A stretch of 64,000 bases of DNA, from positions 16,525,001 through 16,589,000 of the forward strand of contig NC_064842.1 in the NCBI RefSeq assembly GCF_024166365.1. The letters run 5' to 3'. The notes under the pieces were generated by a model that made no database searches, was not told the origin of the DNA, and saw only the letters and a list, made by a program, of their open reading frames with translations. How positions within the stretch are numbered: position 1 is the stretch's first letter; each line of letters opens with the position of its first letter. Of the stretch, positions 21,505 through 32,112 are shown in pieces. Both the position numbers and the translations under genes were made by a program. Source of the DNA: Elephas maximus indicus. Its lineage: Eukaryota > Chordata > Mammalia > Proboscidea > Elephantidae.

Positions 21505-22722
21505 TCATTGTTGCTAGGTGCTGTCAAGTTGGTTCTGACTCGTAGTGACACTATGTACAACAGAATGAAATACCCCCGGTCCTGCATCATCCTCATAGTC
21601 CGTGTTACGCTTGAGCCCATTATCACAGCCACTATGTCAATCCATCTCATCAAGCGTCTTCCTCTTTTTCGCTGACCCTCCACTTTACCAAGCATGATGT
21701 CCTTCTCCAGGGACTGGTCCCTCCTGATAACATGCTTCAATATTTTCTCCCGTTTATCATGATGTTGCTTTTTGGCCCAGATTGTGAGGATTTTTGTTTT
21801 CCTTATGTTGAGGTGTAATCCATACTGAAGGCTGTAGCTTTTGATCTTCATCAGTAAGTGCCTCAAGTCCTCTTCGCTTTCAGCAAGCAAGGTTGTGTCA
21901 TCTGCATATCACAGGTTGTTAATGAGTCTTCCTCCAATCCTGATGCCTCCTTCTTTATGTAGTCAAGCTGCTCAGCTGATTTGCCCAGCACACAAATTGA
22001 GTAAATATGGTGAAAGGATACAACTCTGACACAGAACTTTCCTGATTTCAAACCATGCAGTTTCTCCTTGTTCTGTTCGAACGACTGCCTCTTGGTCTGT
22101 GTACAGATTCTTCACGAGCACAATGAAATGTTCTGGAATTCCCGTTCTTCGCTATGTTTTCCATAATTTGTTATGATCCACACGACCAAATGCCTCTGTA
22201 TAGTCAATACAACACAGGTAACTATCTTTCTGGCATTCTTTGCTTTAAGCTAAGATTCATCTGACATCAACACTGATACCCTCGTTCCATGTCCTCTGCT
22301 GAATCTGGTTTAAATTTCTGGCAGTTTCCTGTTGATGTACTGCTGCAACCACTTTTGAATGATCTTCAGAAAAATTTTACTTGTGTGTGATATTAATGGG
22401 GCCCTGACGGCGCAGTGGTTAAGAGCTACGGTGTGCTAAGGCTGCTAACCAAAAGGTCAGCAGTTCAAATCCACCAGCTGCTCCTTGGAAACCCCATGGA
22501 GCAGTTCTGTTCTGTCCTATCGGGTCACTATGAGTCGGAATCGACTCAACAGCAATGGGTTTGGTGATATTAATGATATTGTTCAACAATTTCTACATTC
22601 TGTTGGATCATCTTTCTTTGGAATGGGCACAAATATGGATCTCTTCCAGCGGGTTGGCCAGGTAAGCTATCTTTCAAATTTCTTGGCATAGATGAATGAG
22701 TGCCTCCAGCGCTGCATCTGTA
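21505..22722 (-). mobile_element. RTE/BovB LINE, 5'-truncated
   Basis: The tail is at the left (GTTGCTAGGTGCTGTCAAG). Reading the minus strand gives the C-terminal ORF region, the YADD/LAESEEDL neighbourhood (residues readable in the 21,498-21,890 frame), then earlier RT DNA up to the region preceding the catalytic block. It is interrupted by the AfroSINE at 22,399-22,563. Stops break the frame throughout. Confidence 0.88.
22399..22563 (+). repeat. AfroSINE, short subtype, with 12-bp TSD
   Basis: Complete copy (GGGCCCTGACGGCGCAGTGG to AGCAATGGGTTTG) inserted in the RTE. Perfect GTGATATTAATG copies at 22,387-22,398 and 22,564-22,575. Low divergence suggests a younger copy. Confidence 0.95.
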
Positions 22723-22728
22723 GCTTTA

Positions 22729-22772
22729 TAAAGAAGAAAACGTAGTTCTATAGGACTACGTTTTCTTCTTTA
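22729..22772. repeat. Perfect 18-bp inverted repeat (hairpin)
   Basis: Arms 22,729-22,746 and 22,755-22,772 are perfect reverse complements (TAAAGAAGAAAACGTAGT) around an 8-nt loop. The hairpin lies immediately beside the 5' truncation point of the RTE copy. Confidence 0.95.
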
Positions 22773-22854
22773 CAGTACTTACCACAATTGAACATTCTCG
22801 TGTTTATTCATTTGTTTACTTCTTTATGGTCTGTAGCCTCTCTAGATTCTCAAG

Positions 22855-23330
22855 TCTAGATATACAATGTAAGCTTCATGAAGTCAGAGGCCTTGTCTGC
22901 CTTGTTACTGTATGCCTAGTGCCTAGTGTAGTGTCTATCCCTCAGTGTTGTTGTTAGCTACAGTGCAGTCAGCCCTTGACTTAAGGTGACCCACTCACAA
23001 TGGAACAAAACGATACCCAGTCTTGTGCCATCTCCACGACCAGTTGCAAAATGGGCCGTTGTGATCCATAAGGTTTTCACTGGCTAGTTTTCAGAAGCAG
23101 GTCTCCAAGACTTTCTTCCTAGTCAGTCTCAGTCTGGAAGCTCTGCTGAAACCTGTTTAGCATATCATAGCAACACACAAGCCTCCGCTGACAGATGGGT
23201 GGTGGCTGCGCATGGGGTGCCTTGGCCAGAAGTCAAGCCCGGGCTCCCACGTGGAAGGTGAGAATTCTACTACTGAACCACCACTATCCCCAGCCCTTAG
23301 TATGTGTTCAATAAATACATGTTGGGAGAA
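22855..23330 (+). repeat. L2 3' end split by a SINE
   Basis: GTAAGCTTCATGAAGTCAGAGG and TGCCTAGTGCCTAGTG lie left of the insertion. TATGTGTTCAATAAATACATG follows at 23,301-23,321. Both halves join to one L2 3' end when the SINE is removed. Confidence 0.82.
22946..23283 (-). repeat. tRNA-Gly-headed SINE with RTE-like tail
   Basis: On the minus strand the head reads GTGGTTCAGTAGTAGAATTC, as in tRNA-Gly, with GGGCTTGACTTCTGGCC as the B-box side. The body and the GTTGTTAGCTACAG tail match the RTE-related copy at 62.7 kb. CTATCCC(T)CAG copies at 22,935-22,945 and 23,284-23,293 flank it. Confidence 0.8.
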
Positions 23331-23379
23331 TGAGTGAGTGAATTTTGCTCTTTAAACCTATTTAAATTTTTAGGAAGGA

Positions 23380-23590
23380 GGTTATCTGGCATAGAGGATT
23401 AGAGCATGGTTTTGGAGATACACGGTTCTTGGAGTCGCTCTTGGCTCTCCCGCTGACTAAGATGATTTTGGAAAAGTTACTTAACATCTTTATGCCTCAG
23501 TGTACTCAGCTTTTAAAATGAGGCAATAATACCATCTTCATAAAGTTGGGAGACACATTGGATAATATGGGCAACGTGCTTTAAGAAAGA
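23380..23590 (+). repeat. MIR SINE relic
   Basis: GGCATAGAGGATTAGAGCAT, AAAAGTTACTTAACATCTTT, ATGCCTCAGTGTACTCAGC and AAAATGAGGCAATAATACC follow the MIR order from head to core. An AT-rich stretch of about 220 bases separates it from the next LTR. Confidence 0.78.
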
Positions 23591-23814
23591 CTGATAATAA
23601 CAAGCAATAAATGTCAGACCTCTTCAGCTCTACTTCATGATTTTTTGCCTTATGGCTTCTGACCTTAGGAGTCATTTCCTTCTCTTTATTAGGACCTTAA
23701 TTAATATTAAATTGTATTTCATTTTATTTTTATTTTCATGTTTTTATCACATACTCTTTAAAATACTTTTAAAAACATTTACCCTTTAATTAGTTTGGAA
23801 GTGATATTGGTGTA

Positions 23815-24421
23815 TGTTATGGACTGAATTGTGTCTCTTCGAACTATGTGTCAACTTGGCTAGCCCATGATTCCCAGTATTGTGTAGTTGTCCTCCATTT
23901 GGTGATCCGATGTATTTACATCAAATCAATTCTGGTGGATTCGAACTGCCAACCTTTTGTTTAGCAGCAGTAGCTATTAAATACTCTGCCACCAGGGTTA
24001 CTGTATTCATCCTATGTGTTGTAAACTCTAACCTCTATGATGTTAATGAGGCAGGATTAGAGGCAGTTGTGTTAATGAGGCAGGGTTCAATCTACAGGAT
24101 GAGGTTGTATCTTGAGTCAATCTCTTTTGAGATATAAAAGAGAGAAGTGAGCAGAGAGGAGTGGAACCTCATCTCACCAAGAAAGCAGTGCTGGGAGTGA
24201 ATGTGTCCTTTGGACCCGGGGTACCTGAGCTGAGAAGCTCCTAGACCAGAGGAAGAATGATGGTGAGGACCTTCACCTAGAACTGGCAGAGAGAGAGAGC
24301 CTTCCCCTGCAGCTGGCACCCTGAATTTGGACTTTTAGCCTCCTAAACTGTGAAAGAATAAATTTGTTAAAGTCATTCATCTGTGGTATTTCTGTTATAG
24401 CGGCACTGGATAACTAAGACA
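23815..24421 (+). mobile_element. MaLR-type solo LTR with 5-bp TSD
   Basis: Runs from TGTTATGGACTGAATTGTGT to GGATAACTAAGACA. It is flanked by GTGTA on both sides (23,810-23,814 and 24,422-24,426), which confirms the ends. An AfroSINE fragment interrupts it. AATAAA near 24,358 is a plausible LTR polyadenylation signal. Confidence 0.92.
23920..24000 (-). repeat. AfroSINE fragment inside the LTR
   Basis: Reverse head half only: TGGTGGATTCGAACTGCCAA to CTGCCACCAGGGTT. The tail half is absent. Confidence 0.82.
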
Positions 24422-24426
24422 GTGTA

Positions 24427-25040
24427 TTAAATAAGGTGAACTTCTAAATGGTACGGCACTGTTTGTTGAATAATCAGTCCCGTTGTTGATGCTGTCTTCA
24501 TCACACATTCAATTTTTGTACATAGTAAGTGTTGTTTCACTTATTACAGGCTATTAAGACTGACTCCCTGGCCTTCTCTGTGGCTGGGACAATGCTACCA
24601 CACTGTTCTACGCTGTTACACTGAGCAGGTCAGACATGCCAACCTTGCTCAAGTTGTGGAAAATTCACACATTGTCTACTTGTGGATTCAGAAATGTCCG
24701 TTTGGAATGTGTGTTTGTTCTGGTTCCAATCCCTCCGAAGACTACTTGCCCTTGGTGCCCTTGGGTTCCTTGAGACAACCAGTGTATCCTGATTTAAATG
24801 TCCCCTTTTTACTTGAGCCAATTTAAACAGGTTTCTGTTTGTGACTAAAAGGATCCCAAAATAAATGTTACCTTTGTAATGGCCCAAGGAAAATCCCCAG
24901 CCAATGAGGCTGCCTTACTACATGCCACGGAGATTAAAAGGCTCGCTGTAACACGTCGTCACAGAGATCTGCCAACAGAGTCAGCAAACCCCAGGAAAGC
25001 CTTAAAGACATCTGCACTTCAGGGTAGACATACCAGCACC
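24427..25040. other. No gene or repeat recognised
   Basis: Unique-looking DNA. Short frames on both strands lack domains. Confidence 0.45.
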
Positions 25041-25044
25041 AGTA

Positions 25045-25243
25045 CCAGCTGCTGTCCAGTTGATTCTGACTCATGGTGACACCATATGTGTCAGGGTAGG
25101 ACTGTGCTCCACAGGGTTTTCAGAGGCTGCTTTTTTGGAAGTAGGTCGGCAGGGCTTTCTTTTGAGGCACCTCTGGGTGGACTCGAACCTCCAACCTTTC
25201 AGTTAACAGCCAAGCGCGTTAACCATTTGTACCACTCAGGAAC
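25045..25243 (-). repeat. AfroSINE, long older subtype
   Basis: Reverse copy: GTCCAGTTGATTCTGACTC, ACACCATATGTGTCAGG, CACAGGGTTTTCAGAGGCTG, GGTGGACTCGAACCTCCAAC and head ACCACTCAGGAAC. Confidence 0.9.
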
Positions 25244-25249
25244 ACCAAG

Positions 25250-26164
25250 CCACCCCATCCTCACCACAATGGTGGTAGGATCCCCAACACTGTGCTCACA
25301 GATTCGAACAAATCCAAAAAGGTAAGCTGCCCCTGACCTGTTTGAGACTCTACAGGCTCACTTGGCCATGGTAAGATTAAAGAAATCATACACGTGGAAG
25401 TACTCGCAAAATAAACATTAAAGTATATTATTATTACCTTGTTTCATGCCAAAAAGGATTTGGGACAGCCTACACATTGAATTTTAATAATAAAATACTA
25501 TTTTTTAATATATCTGAGGATCTGGGTTTTGGAGTCGTCGTTATCAGTATCATTTCTCAGCCTATAAAGGTAGAGATGGCTCTGTATTTGCCCTGATCCT
25601 GCATTATACCCCATTCTTTGTTTTGTATTAAAAATTCTTGATAGTAGCTTGGTTTTGCTGAGTGTGAATGATTGTTTTTGTTTGCCATTTGACCCTCTTC
25701 CTTAAACATTAAGTATATAAGGGAAAGTCTTTTAAAGTTAGGCGTGTTCTGGGTTCTAGTTACGATGAGTTTCCTGCCCCAGAGAAAGCAGGAGAGCCAT
25801 GGGGAGGGAAGAAGGGCTGGCAAGACGGGGCAGAAGGAAGAGTGACTCAGCCGGACACCCGGGCTCAGCAGGAAAACCGTCCACGATTGCGCATTTCCCG
25901 TCAGCCCCTGCACCTGTGGGATCTCCTGGCTGGCATGGATTCTGCAGTCACCTGGTGTCCCCAGCACAGGACACCCTGGGGCCTTTTTCCTACTCAGTCA
26001 GATGCCAGAGGGTGTGGCCGCCTTCCAGTTGCTGACAGAGCTATGAACAAAAGTAACCCCCCCTTTCACTGGGGCGGCGCTTAGAGCATTTCAGGAGGTT
26101 TGCACACAACGAAGAGAGCTTGCAGAGGCAGAGGGCCAAATCCTTCAGATTTATTCTAAAAGAC
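25250..26164. other. Unique DNA, no gene called
   Basis: A 136-codon minus frame (25,557-25,967) and shorter plus frames overlap. None has a recognisable domain or a supported start. No repeat recognised. Confidence 0.4.
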
Positions 26165-26250
26165 ACAAACCAATCAAATTTACTGAATTGTAGAAATTGT
26201 TGAAATGGCGTATGTTTTGTTATGTATATTTTCACCACTTTTTTTTTTTT
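26165..26250 (+). mobile_element. Short L1 3' end
   Basis: TTACTGAATTGTAGAAATTG, TTGAAATGGCGTATGTTTTG and TATATTTTCACCAC match the final block of the L1 3' UTRs at 10.05 and 50.5 kb. Confidence 0.6.
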
Positions 26251-26605
26251 AAGAGACACAAACCATACGGAAGGCAAAAACACTGTTTGACACCAGCTTT
26301 GTGCTGCTTGCACACTGGCACTGGTCCATGGCCTAGCCCTCCTGGTATCTGCTACTCACCCATGGCTCTGTTTGTGGGAAGACCCCTGGGGTTGCCACAT
26401 CCCCACCTCTTTCCCATTCCTCTGTTTTCTGGGAGGCGAACTAGGGAAACCCACCTCAGTCCACATACAGGAAACGTGAAGACACACAGGATGTGCCAGG
26501 ACCATCACAGACATTTAAAAACTAAGCTAGAGGTGGAGAAGCAGCCTTCTGGTCCAGATACAGGAAACTCCTCTTGTCTCTTTGTCCTCTTTCCTTTCAA
26601 GACTC
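26251..26605. other. No gene or repeat recognised
   Basis: The 142-codon plus frame over 26,197-26,625 starts within the L1 end and shows no domain. Confidence 0.4.
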
Positions 26606-26703
26606 ATAAGCTGCTGTCGAGTTGATTCCGACCAAGGTGACCCTATGTGTGTTAGAGTAGAACTGTGCCCCATAGGGTAAATTGCCAGGCCTTTCTTCTG
26701 AGT

Positions 26704-27308
26704 CAGTGGTGTTGCTAGGGGAGTGCAGGGGTGGGGACCACACTGGGTGACACTGTCAGCAGGGGTGACACCAAAATGACTGTCCATAAAATTTTTGTGC
26801 AGTGTTTTTTAGCAGAAATTTCTTATTTTTTATAAAAATATACCTGTAGTTATAACAACAAAAAAATTTTTCGTAAGCCCAACTTACATGTATCAATATA
26901 CCTACAAGGCTAAAATGCTGTGCTAATTTACTTTTTGAACTGAGACCCTGGTGGCATAGCGGTTAAGATCTATAGCTGCTAACCAAAAGGTCAGCAGTTT
27001 GAATCCACCAGGTGCTCCTTGGAAGCCCTGTGGGGCAGTTCTAATCTGTCCTTATAGGGTCACTATGAGTTGGAATTGACTCCACAGCAACGGGTTTTTT
27101 TCATGTGTTCTGGTCATTATTACCCAATGACAATGACACTTCGAATCGCGTGGTTTCATGAGCACATGCTACAGGCACATGATATTGTTTATGGTTGTTG
27201 ATTTTGTCAAATCTTCTGGTGTTTTAACTACAATATTGTGGTAATTAGCATGGGGGGTGACGCCGTGAATTACTGCACTGGGCGACACTAACCCTAGTGA
27301 CACCGTTT
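26704..27308. mobile_element. Non-autonomous DNA transposon, hAT-like
   Basis: Left end GTGGTGTTGCTAGGGG and the reverse complement of the right end (GGTGTCACTAGGGTTAGTG) form imperfect terminal inverted repeats. Subterminal GGGTGACACT/GTGACGCC motifs are also inverted. There is no transposase frame. It splits an AfroSINE precisely, and a later AfroSINE at 26,940-27,103 interrupts it. A hAT assignment is inferred from the ends alone. Confidence 0.72.
26940..27103 (+). repeat. AfroSINE, short subtype
   Basis: Complete copy (GAGACCCTGGTGGCATAGCG to ACAGCAACGGG plus T run) lying inside the DNA transposon. It is the youngest layer of this nest. Confidence 0.92.
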
Positions 27309-27390
27309 GGAGGTGCCTCTGGGTGCATCAAACCTGTAACTTTCTGGCTAGTAGTTGAGTGCTTAGCCATTTGCACCGCCTAGGGATCCA

Positions 27391-27945
27391 ACTAGCGGAG
27401 ACTTCAGGGGAAGCAAAGACAAGCTTGTTCTGCTTCCGTTGTTCATCAGACCCAACTCAAAACGGCCTCTGGGAGCACCAGAAAGCCTATACTTATCAGG
27501 AAACGCTCATTAGCTTTTTGTTACCGTCTGGTTATTTACAGCAAGGATTTACATACATCCCATTAGCAGTCTTCCCCAATTCAAACGAGTTACTGCAAGA
27601 AGCCTTGTTTTCTGTGACCTGATTTGTTTGAGGATGACTGGGGCTTCCCAGAACGAAAGGGCGAGTGGTTGGCTTATGCTGATGGCCCAAGCTTACTCCA
27701 CCCTATGGTCAAATGCCAGGTGAAAGCCAAGTCTACAAGAGGCCAAATAATTCAGCTTCAAGTTTAATGTCCTACAGCACTCTCTGGCCTGGACAATGTG
27801 CATGCTGCTTCGGGACTTGTCCAAGTGGATTGTCAGTGTCTGATGGATACCTTAGCCCCAGACTTGGATTCTCTAATGTAATGGGTCTGTGGAATATCCA
27901 GACAACTCAGGCAGAAATTGATGGATTTAATAAACACTTGTGAGT
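27391..27945. other. No gene or repeat recognised
   Basis: Unique-looking DNA; short frames without domains. Confidence 0.45.
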
Positions 27946-27949
27946 AGCT

Positions 27950-29096
27950 ATTGTATGGTACTGCCACCTGTCTGTCAGGTTGTCCTACTGTGGTGGCATG
28001 TGTGTTGCTGTGATGCTGGAAGCTATGCCACTGGTATTTCAAATACCAGCAGGGTCACCCATGGCAGACAGGTTTCAGCAGAGCTTCCAGACTAAGACAG
28101 ACTAGGAGGAAATGTTACCAGAATAAGGTTCTTGCCTCTCACTGGTCAAGAATGAGCAGGTAAGGCATGTAGTTTTCCACATGAGCAAAGCTTTATTGAA
28201 GAGGCTTGCAAGCAGGGACGAAGAGGGCCTAGAGCAACACTTACCCTCATCTCATAGAACAAAAGACAGGCCCAAGTTTTTAAAAGTTCTTGGGTGGGAA
28301 ATGATTCATGTTTATTCAAAGACACAGCAGGGCTATGTTAACTAAGGTGAGAGTGCAGCAGCTTTCCAAGATGGCTCCTGTCCTGGAGGCCTCTGGGATT
28401 CGTAGCAGGACTTATTATGGGGTGTCGCGCCTGTGCAGTCTCTTGCTCCCTGGGTTGGATTCCCTGGCTGGGGCTGTAGTCCCTCACTGCCCCTGGTGGA
28501 AGACCACACAGTGGTCACAGGTGGATGTTCTGCGCATGTCCCTGGGCCTGGTTTTCTCCAGCTGTTTCTGAAAGCCAACTTTAAGGAAGTTTGTGGACTA
28601 TTTTTAGATACCCTACCCCTTTGTTCTGCGGAATGGCTTTGTTTCTGCACCCTGGCCCATTTCTTGTTGCTCTGTGTGCAGATTTGGGGGCCCCTCTGTT
28701 CTCTTACTAAGTCTCTAGGTTCCATACTCAACCCCCTATTACCTCCCTGATAGTATAGCCTATTTCTCTTTTACTTGCTTCTCCTCTAACCACACCAGTC
28801 TCTTTGCTATTTCTCAAACAGGCACCCTCCGATCTCAGGACCTTTGCTCCCTGTCTTAGAAAGGCCTGGTGATCTACTTTTGAAAATTAGTCAATGAAAG
28901 TCTTATGGATCACAACAGAATGTTGTCTGACATAGTGCTGGCAGATGAGCCCCCTGGGTTGGAAGGTGCTCAGTACACACAGTGGCCACAGCAATGGACT
29001 TGAGCACCCCAACAATCATGAAAATGGTGCATCTTCTGTTATATAGAAGGTCTCCATGAATCGGAGCAGACTAGGTGGTAATTAACAACAACATCA
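27950..29096 (+). mobile_element. Internally deleted RTE-type element
   Basis: The 5' part (CTACTGTGGTGGCATGTGTG ... CAGAGCTTCCAGACTAAGAC) matches the 5' end of the 44.17 kb RTE. The rest (GAAAGGCCTGGTGATCTAC ... GGTTGGAAGGTGCTCAG) continues that 5' region and then jumps straight to an RTE tail (GGTGGTAATTAACAACAAC). The ORF is absent, so this is a non-autonomous deletion form. An LTR-like insert separates the two 5' pieces. Confidence 0.75.
28110..28860 (-). mobile_element. Probable LTR inserted in the RTE
   Basis: On the minus strand there is a CAATAAAGCTTTGCTCATG polyadenylation block near the end (about 28,183-28,201) and a terminus ending GAACCTTATTCTGGTAACA. It divides contiguous RTE 5' sequence. 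The far boundary (28,740-28,860) is unclear and may include another old relic. The open frames at 28.3-28.75 kb lie inside it and are not called genes. Confidence 0.55.
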
Positions 29097-29544
29097 CATG
29101 CTACATACCATGCCAGACCTTGATCATGAGAATTTACGTCATTTCTCATCTGGGTATTCTTCCCAAGGACACTTGCTTCCCTAAAATGTTGTAAGTCTTA
29201 GAGACTCAGATTCTTCGGCTATGACTCTTCCCATTCATGTGAGACTCTCCTTTTGAAAGCCACAGAGAGAAGGAAAAAAAAGAATCTGGGACACCCTTTC
29301 CTCTTTGAACCAACCCCGCATGGAGTTCCCGAGAGCTTGAGGCAGCCTCTCTTGGGCTGTGACTGCACCCTGGGTTCTGGTTCCACTGGTAGACGCAGGT
29401 TTAGCAAACTGCACCTGGGAGTTCACAAAGGCGCAGACAGTACTTCATAGCATTGCAAAGGCTACGTGTCCTTTCCTTTACTGCTGTTGTTTCAAGTGTT
29501 TCTACGAGGGAACTACCTACCCTCCATCCATTTCCTGATTGCTT
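29097..29544. other. No gene or repeat recognised
   Basis: Unique-looking DNA. Confidence 0.45.
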
Positions 29545-30030
29545 TATTTATCTATTGCTGCGTAACAAACTACCCCAAAACATAAAGGCTTGAGGCAACA
29601 AAGATTTATTATGCCTCATGTTTCTGTGTGTTGGCTGGGCTCCTCTGGGCAGTTCTTCTGCTCTGTGTTGAGTAGACTGAGATCACTTGCGTGGCTGCCT
29701 TTGGCTGGGAACTTGGCTAGAAATGGAATGTCCAAGGTGGTTTCACTCACATGTCTGGTGACTAAGCTGGGGTGGCTGCTGGCTGTACCTCTCCCTCTCC
29801 ATGTGGCCTCCATCATCAATGATCTGGCCTGAGTTTATTTACTTGGTGGCTGAATCCCAAGAGACCAAAAGCAGTTGCTCTCAGGTCTCTTAAGGACTAA
29901 GCCTGGAACTGACAGACCCACTTCCTCTGCATTCCTTTGATCAAATCAAGTCACAGAGCCAGTCCCTGGTTCTTGATGGAAGGAACAGCACGTGGTCTTC
30001 GGGAAGGGAGGAAGTGTTGGCAGCCATCTT
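29545..30030 (-). mobile_element. Possible ERVL-type LTR relic
   Basis: TCTATTGCTGCGTAACAAAC, ACTACCCC, then CAAAGATTTATTATGCCTCA and GGTCTCTTAAGGACTAAGCC resemble a reversed mammalian ERVL-type LTR. The family is not certain and the right end is fuzzy. Confidence 0.45.
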
Positions 30031-30194
30031 TGAAAAAAATTTATCATACCGATGAAAGAAACGAACCCTAACAAAGGGAAAGATTTTGGGTGTCTCAGAT
30101 AACATACAAATTCTTCTTCTTCAATGTTAAAATGGTCTCATGTAGACTCCCTGTAGGGTTTTGAGCAGAAGCATGTAGAACTCCGTTTCACTGC

Positions 30195-30447
30195 CTATGG
30201 TATATTCTCATTAAAATTAAAGCCCACCAAAACTAATCTGTAGGCACCAAAAGCAGATCAGTGGTTGCCTGGAGCTGGGGCTGGGGAAGGGGATTGACAT
30301 CAAAGGGGTATGAGGGAAATTTGGGGGCTGAGGGAAAACATTCCATATCTTGATTACAATGGTAGTGACGTGGGTTTTACATTTTTCAGAACTCTTGAAC
30401 TCTACCCTAAAATAAGCATGGTTTCTTGCATGTGAATTATACCTCAA
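30195..30447 (+). mobile_element. L1 3'-UTR end
   Basis: CAGATCAGTGGTTGCCTGGA, GGGGCTGGGGAAGGGG, CTTGATTACAATGGTAGTGA and ATGTGAATTATACCTCAATG are classic L1 3' UTR blocks in order. A short RTE tail follows. Confidence 0.78.
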
Positions 30448-30527
30448 TGGACAGAGTTTGGTTCTGTTGTACACAGCTTTGTTATGAGTTGGAACTGACT
30501 TGACGGCACCTAACAACAACAAAAACG
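30448..30527 (+). mobile_element. RTE tail, strongly truncated
   Basis: GAGTTGGAACTGACTTGACG, then CACCTAACAACAACAAAAAC, the RTE 3' terminus. Less than 80 bases were retained. Confidence 0.78.
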
Positions 30528-30964
30528 GAGTTGATTAAAAAAATTAAAACCTACATACTAAGAATGTTCAGAAAGGCCAAGTTTGAACTGTGGTTAATAA
30601 AGCCAGCGTTAGGGATATACTATATTTACAAACAATAGCAAATTCCTTTGGGGAGGGAAAGGAAGCAAAGAGCTAAAGGGGATGTTCTGTTGGTTTCGAA
30701 GCAGGATACACGTTAACAGTACCATGTCCTCTTGCTGTCATTGTATTTAAAAATGTTCCCTGAAATCTTCAGAATTTGAGTAGGTGATTCTTGGTATTTT
30801 ATAGATTATTGAGGAGTGAGTACATCCTGCCTCCTGGGGTGCACAAAGGGCCGTGGTCACCTCGATGCAGAAACAAACAACAAAATGTGTGGTCACTCCG
30901 TGTTAGATCATGTTGGACTTGAACTGGCACTAGCATTGTTGAAAACTGACAGGTGGCCTTTATG
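30528..30964. other. No gene or repeat recognised
   Basis: AT-rich unique DNA. Confidence 0.45.
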
Positions 30965-30975
30965 GAGTGCTTCAG

Positions 30976-31141
30976 TGATTAAGCACTTGGCTGCTAACTG
31001 AAAGGTTGGAGGTTCGAACCCACCCACTGGCAATCTGCTCCCATAAAGATCCCAGCCTAGAAAAGCCTATGGGATGGTTCTACTTTCACGTGAGATTGTT
31101 ATGAGTCAGAATCAACTCACCACCACCTAACAACAACCACA
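30976..31141 (+). repeat. AfroSINE-type copy with RTE tail and 11-bp TSD
   Basis: Head GATTAAGCACTTGGCTGCTA, body, then a tail CACCACCTAACAACAACC that is directly RTE-like. GAGTGCTTCAG at 30,965-30,975 and 31,142-31,152 is the target duplication. The first bases of the head are missing. Confidence 0.88.
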
Positions 31142-31152
31142 GAGTGCTTCAG

Positions 31153-32112
31153 GAGGCTTCCTAACTTCAGGAGTCAAGATCCTGCAAAGCAGGTAATCAG
31201 AATAAAGTTTGCACACTATCTGGGGTCTGAACAGTGTTAAAAGGATTGTCTTGAGGACCTGGGAGTGAGATGGCTAGATGGGTGTGTTAAGGGAGCCCTG
31301 CCTATCAAATGCTTCCAGCCTGGACACATGAAGACAGCCCAGGGCCACCAAGCTCTGAGATCCAGCTCTTTGGGAATAAACTGGCTTCAGAAGGCAGGAG
31401 AAGGAGCAAATTTTAGATTACCTTGAGAGATCCAGACTGGCCAAGAATGCCCACATCAGAAAAGCAATACACTTGCTGCAAGAATGGGAAGGGACAGGGC
31501 TCCTCACCCAGATACAAACTGGATGGATGTTGGGACAGGTGGACATCAGCAGGGGGCCCTTGGTCTCCTGTGTTCACTATGTGTACCGAGCGGTTGGATC
31601 CAGAGCTGGAGATCCTTAAATATTTTTCTTTAAAGGAACATTCACTTGGGGAAACAAGCGTTGACTAGGAATTATTGTTCAAATAGAACTAACTGTATCC
31701 ACGTCAGCAATGATTTCAATTCACTGCAGTGATATTGGCACAGCAATCAACACGGACCACTGATTTTTGTATTGCACTAGATAGCAATCTTAATTTCTAT
31801 CAGAATTCTACTTGAACTTTTAACTAGTAGGATCAGGCCCAGGGCAAACCCTCTCCAGGGCTAAACTTCTTGCTGTAATGAATAAAGCACACAAGCCATT
31901 ATGAAAGGGAGAATGGATACCAACGACAGCTTTGCTCTAGAAGGGCTCCCTGTGCATGATCAGTCTTCTTCCCCAAGTTTTAATTCACTCATCAGTTAAT
32001 GTCCTCTCTGCCCACCTGCATCCCTCCCTCATCAAAACTTCACTGTTCAAAGTCACTTCTTGGGAAAGTGCTCTGCTGAAGAGATGCTGGAAAATATCTG
32101 ATTGAATACTTA
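31153..32112. other. Unique DNA, no gene called
   Basis: No repeat recognised. An 81-codon plus frame at 31,423-31,668 has no recognised domain. Confidence 0.42.

Larger units (their letters stand above)
26606..27390 (-). repeat. AfroSINE, long subtype, split by a transposon
   Basis: The tail-side half lies at 26,606-26,703 (GCTGTCGAGTTGATTCCG ... GCCAGGCCTTTCTTCTGAG). The head-side half lies at 27,309-27,390 (GGTGCCTCTGGGTGCATC ... ACCGCCTAGGGATCC). Joined, they make one normal reverse SINE; about 605 bases separate them. Confidence 0.88.

Noticed and set aside
26197-26625. 142-codon plus frame
   Set aside because: Begins in an L1 3' end and runs into an AfroSINE; no domain.
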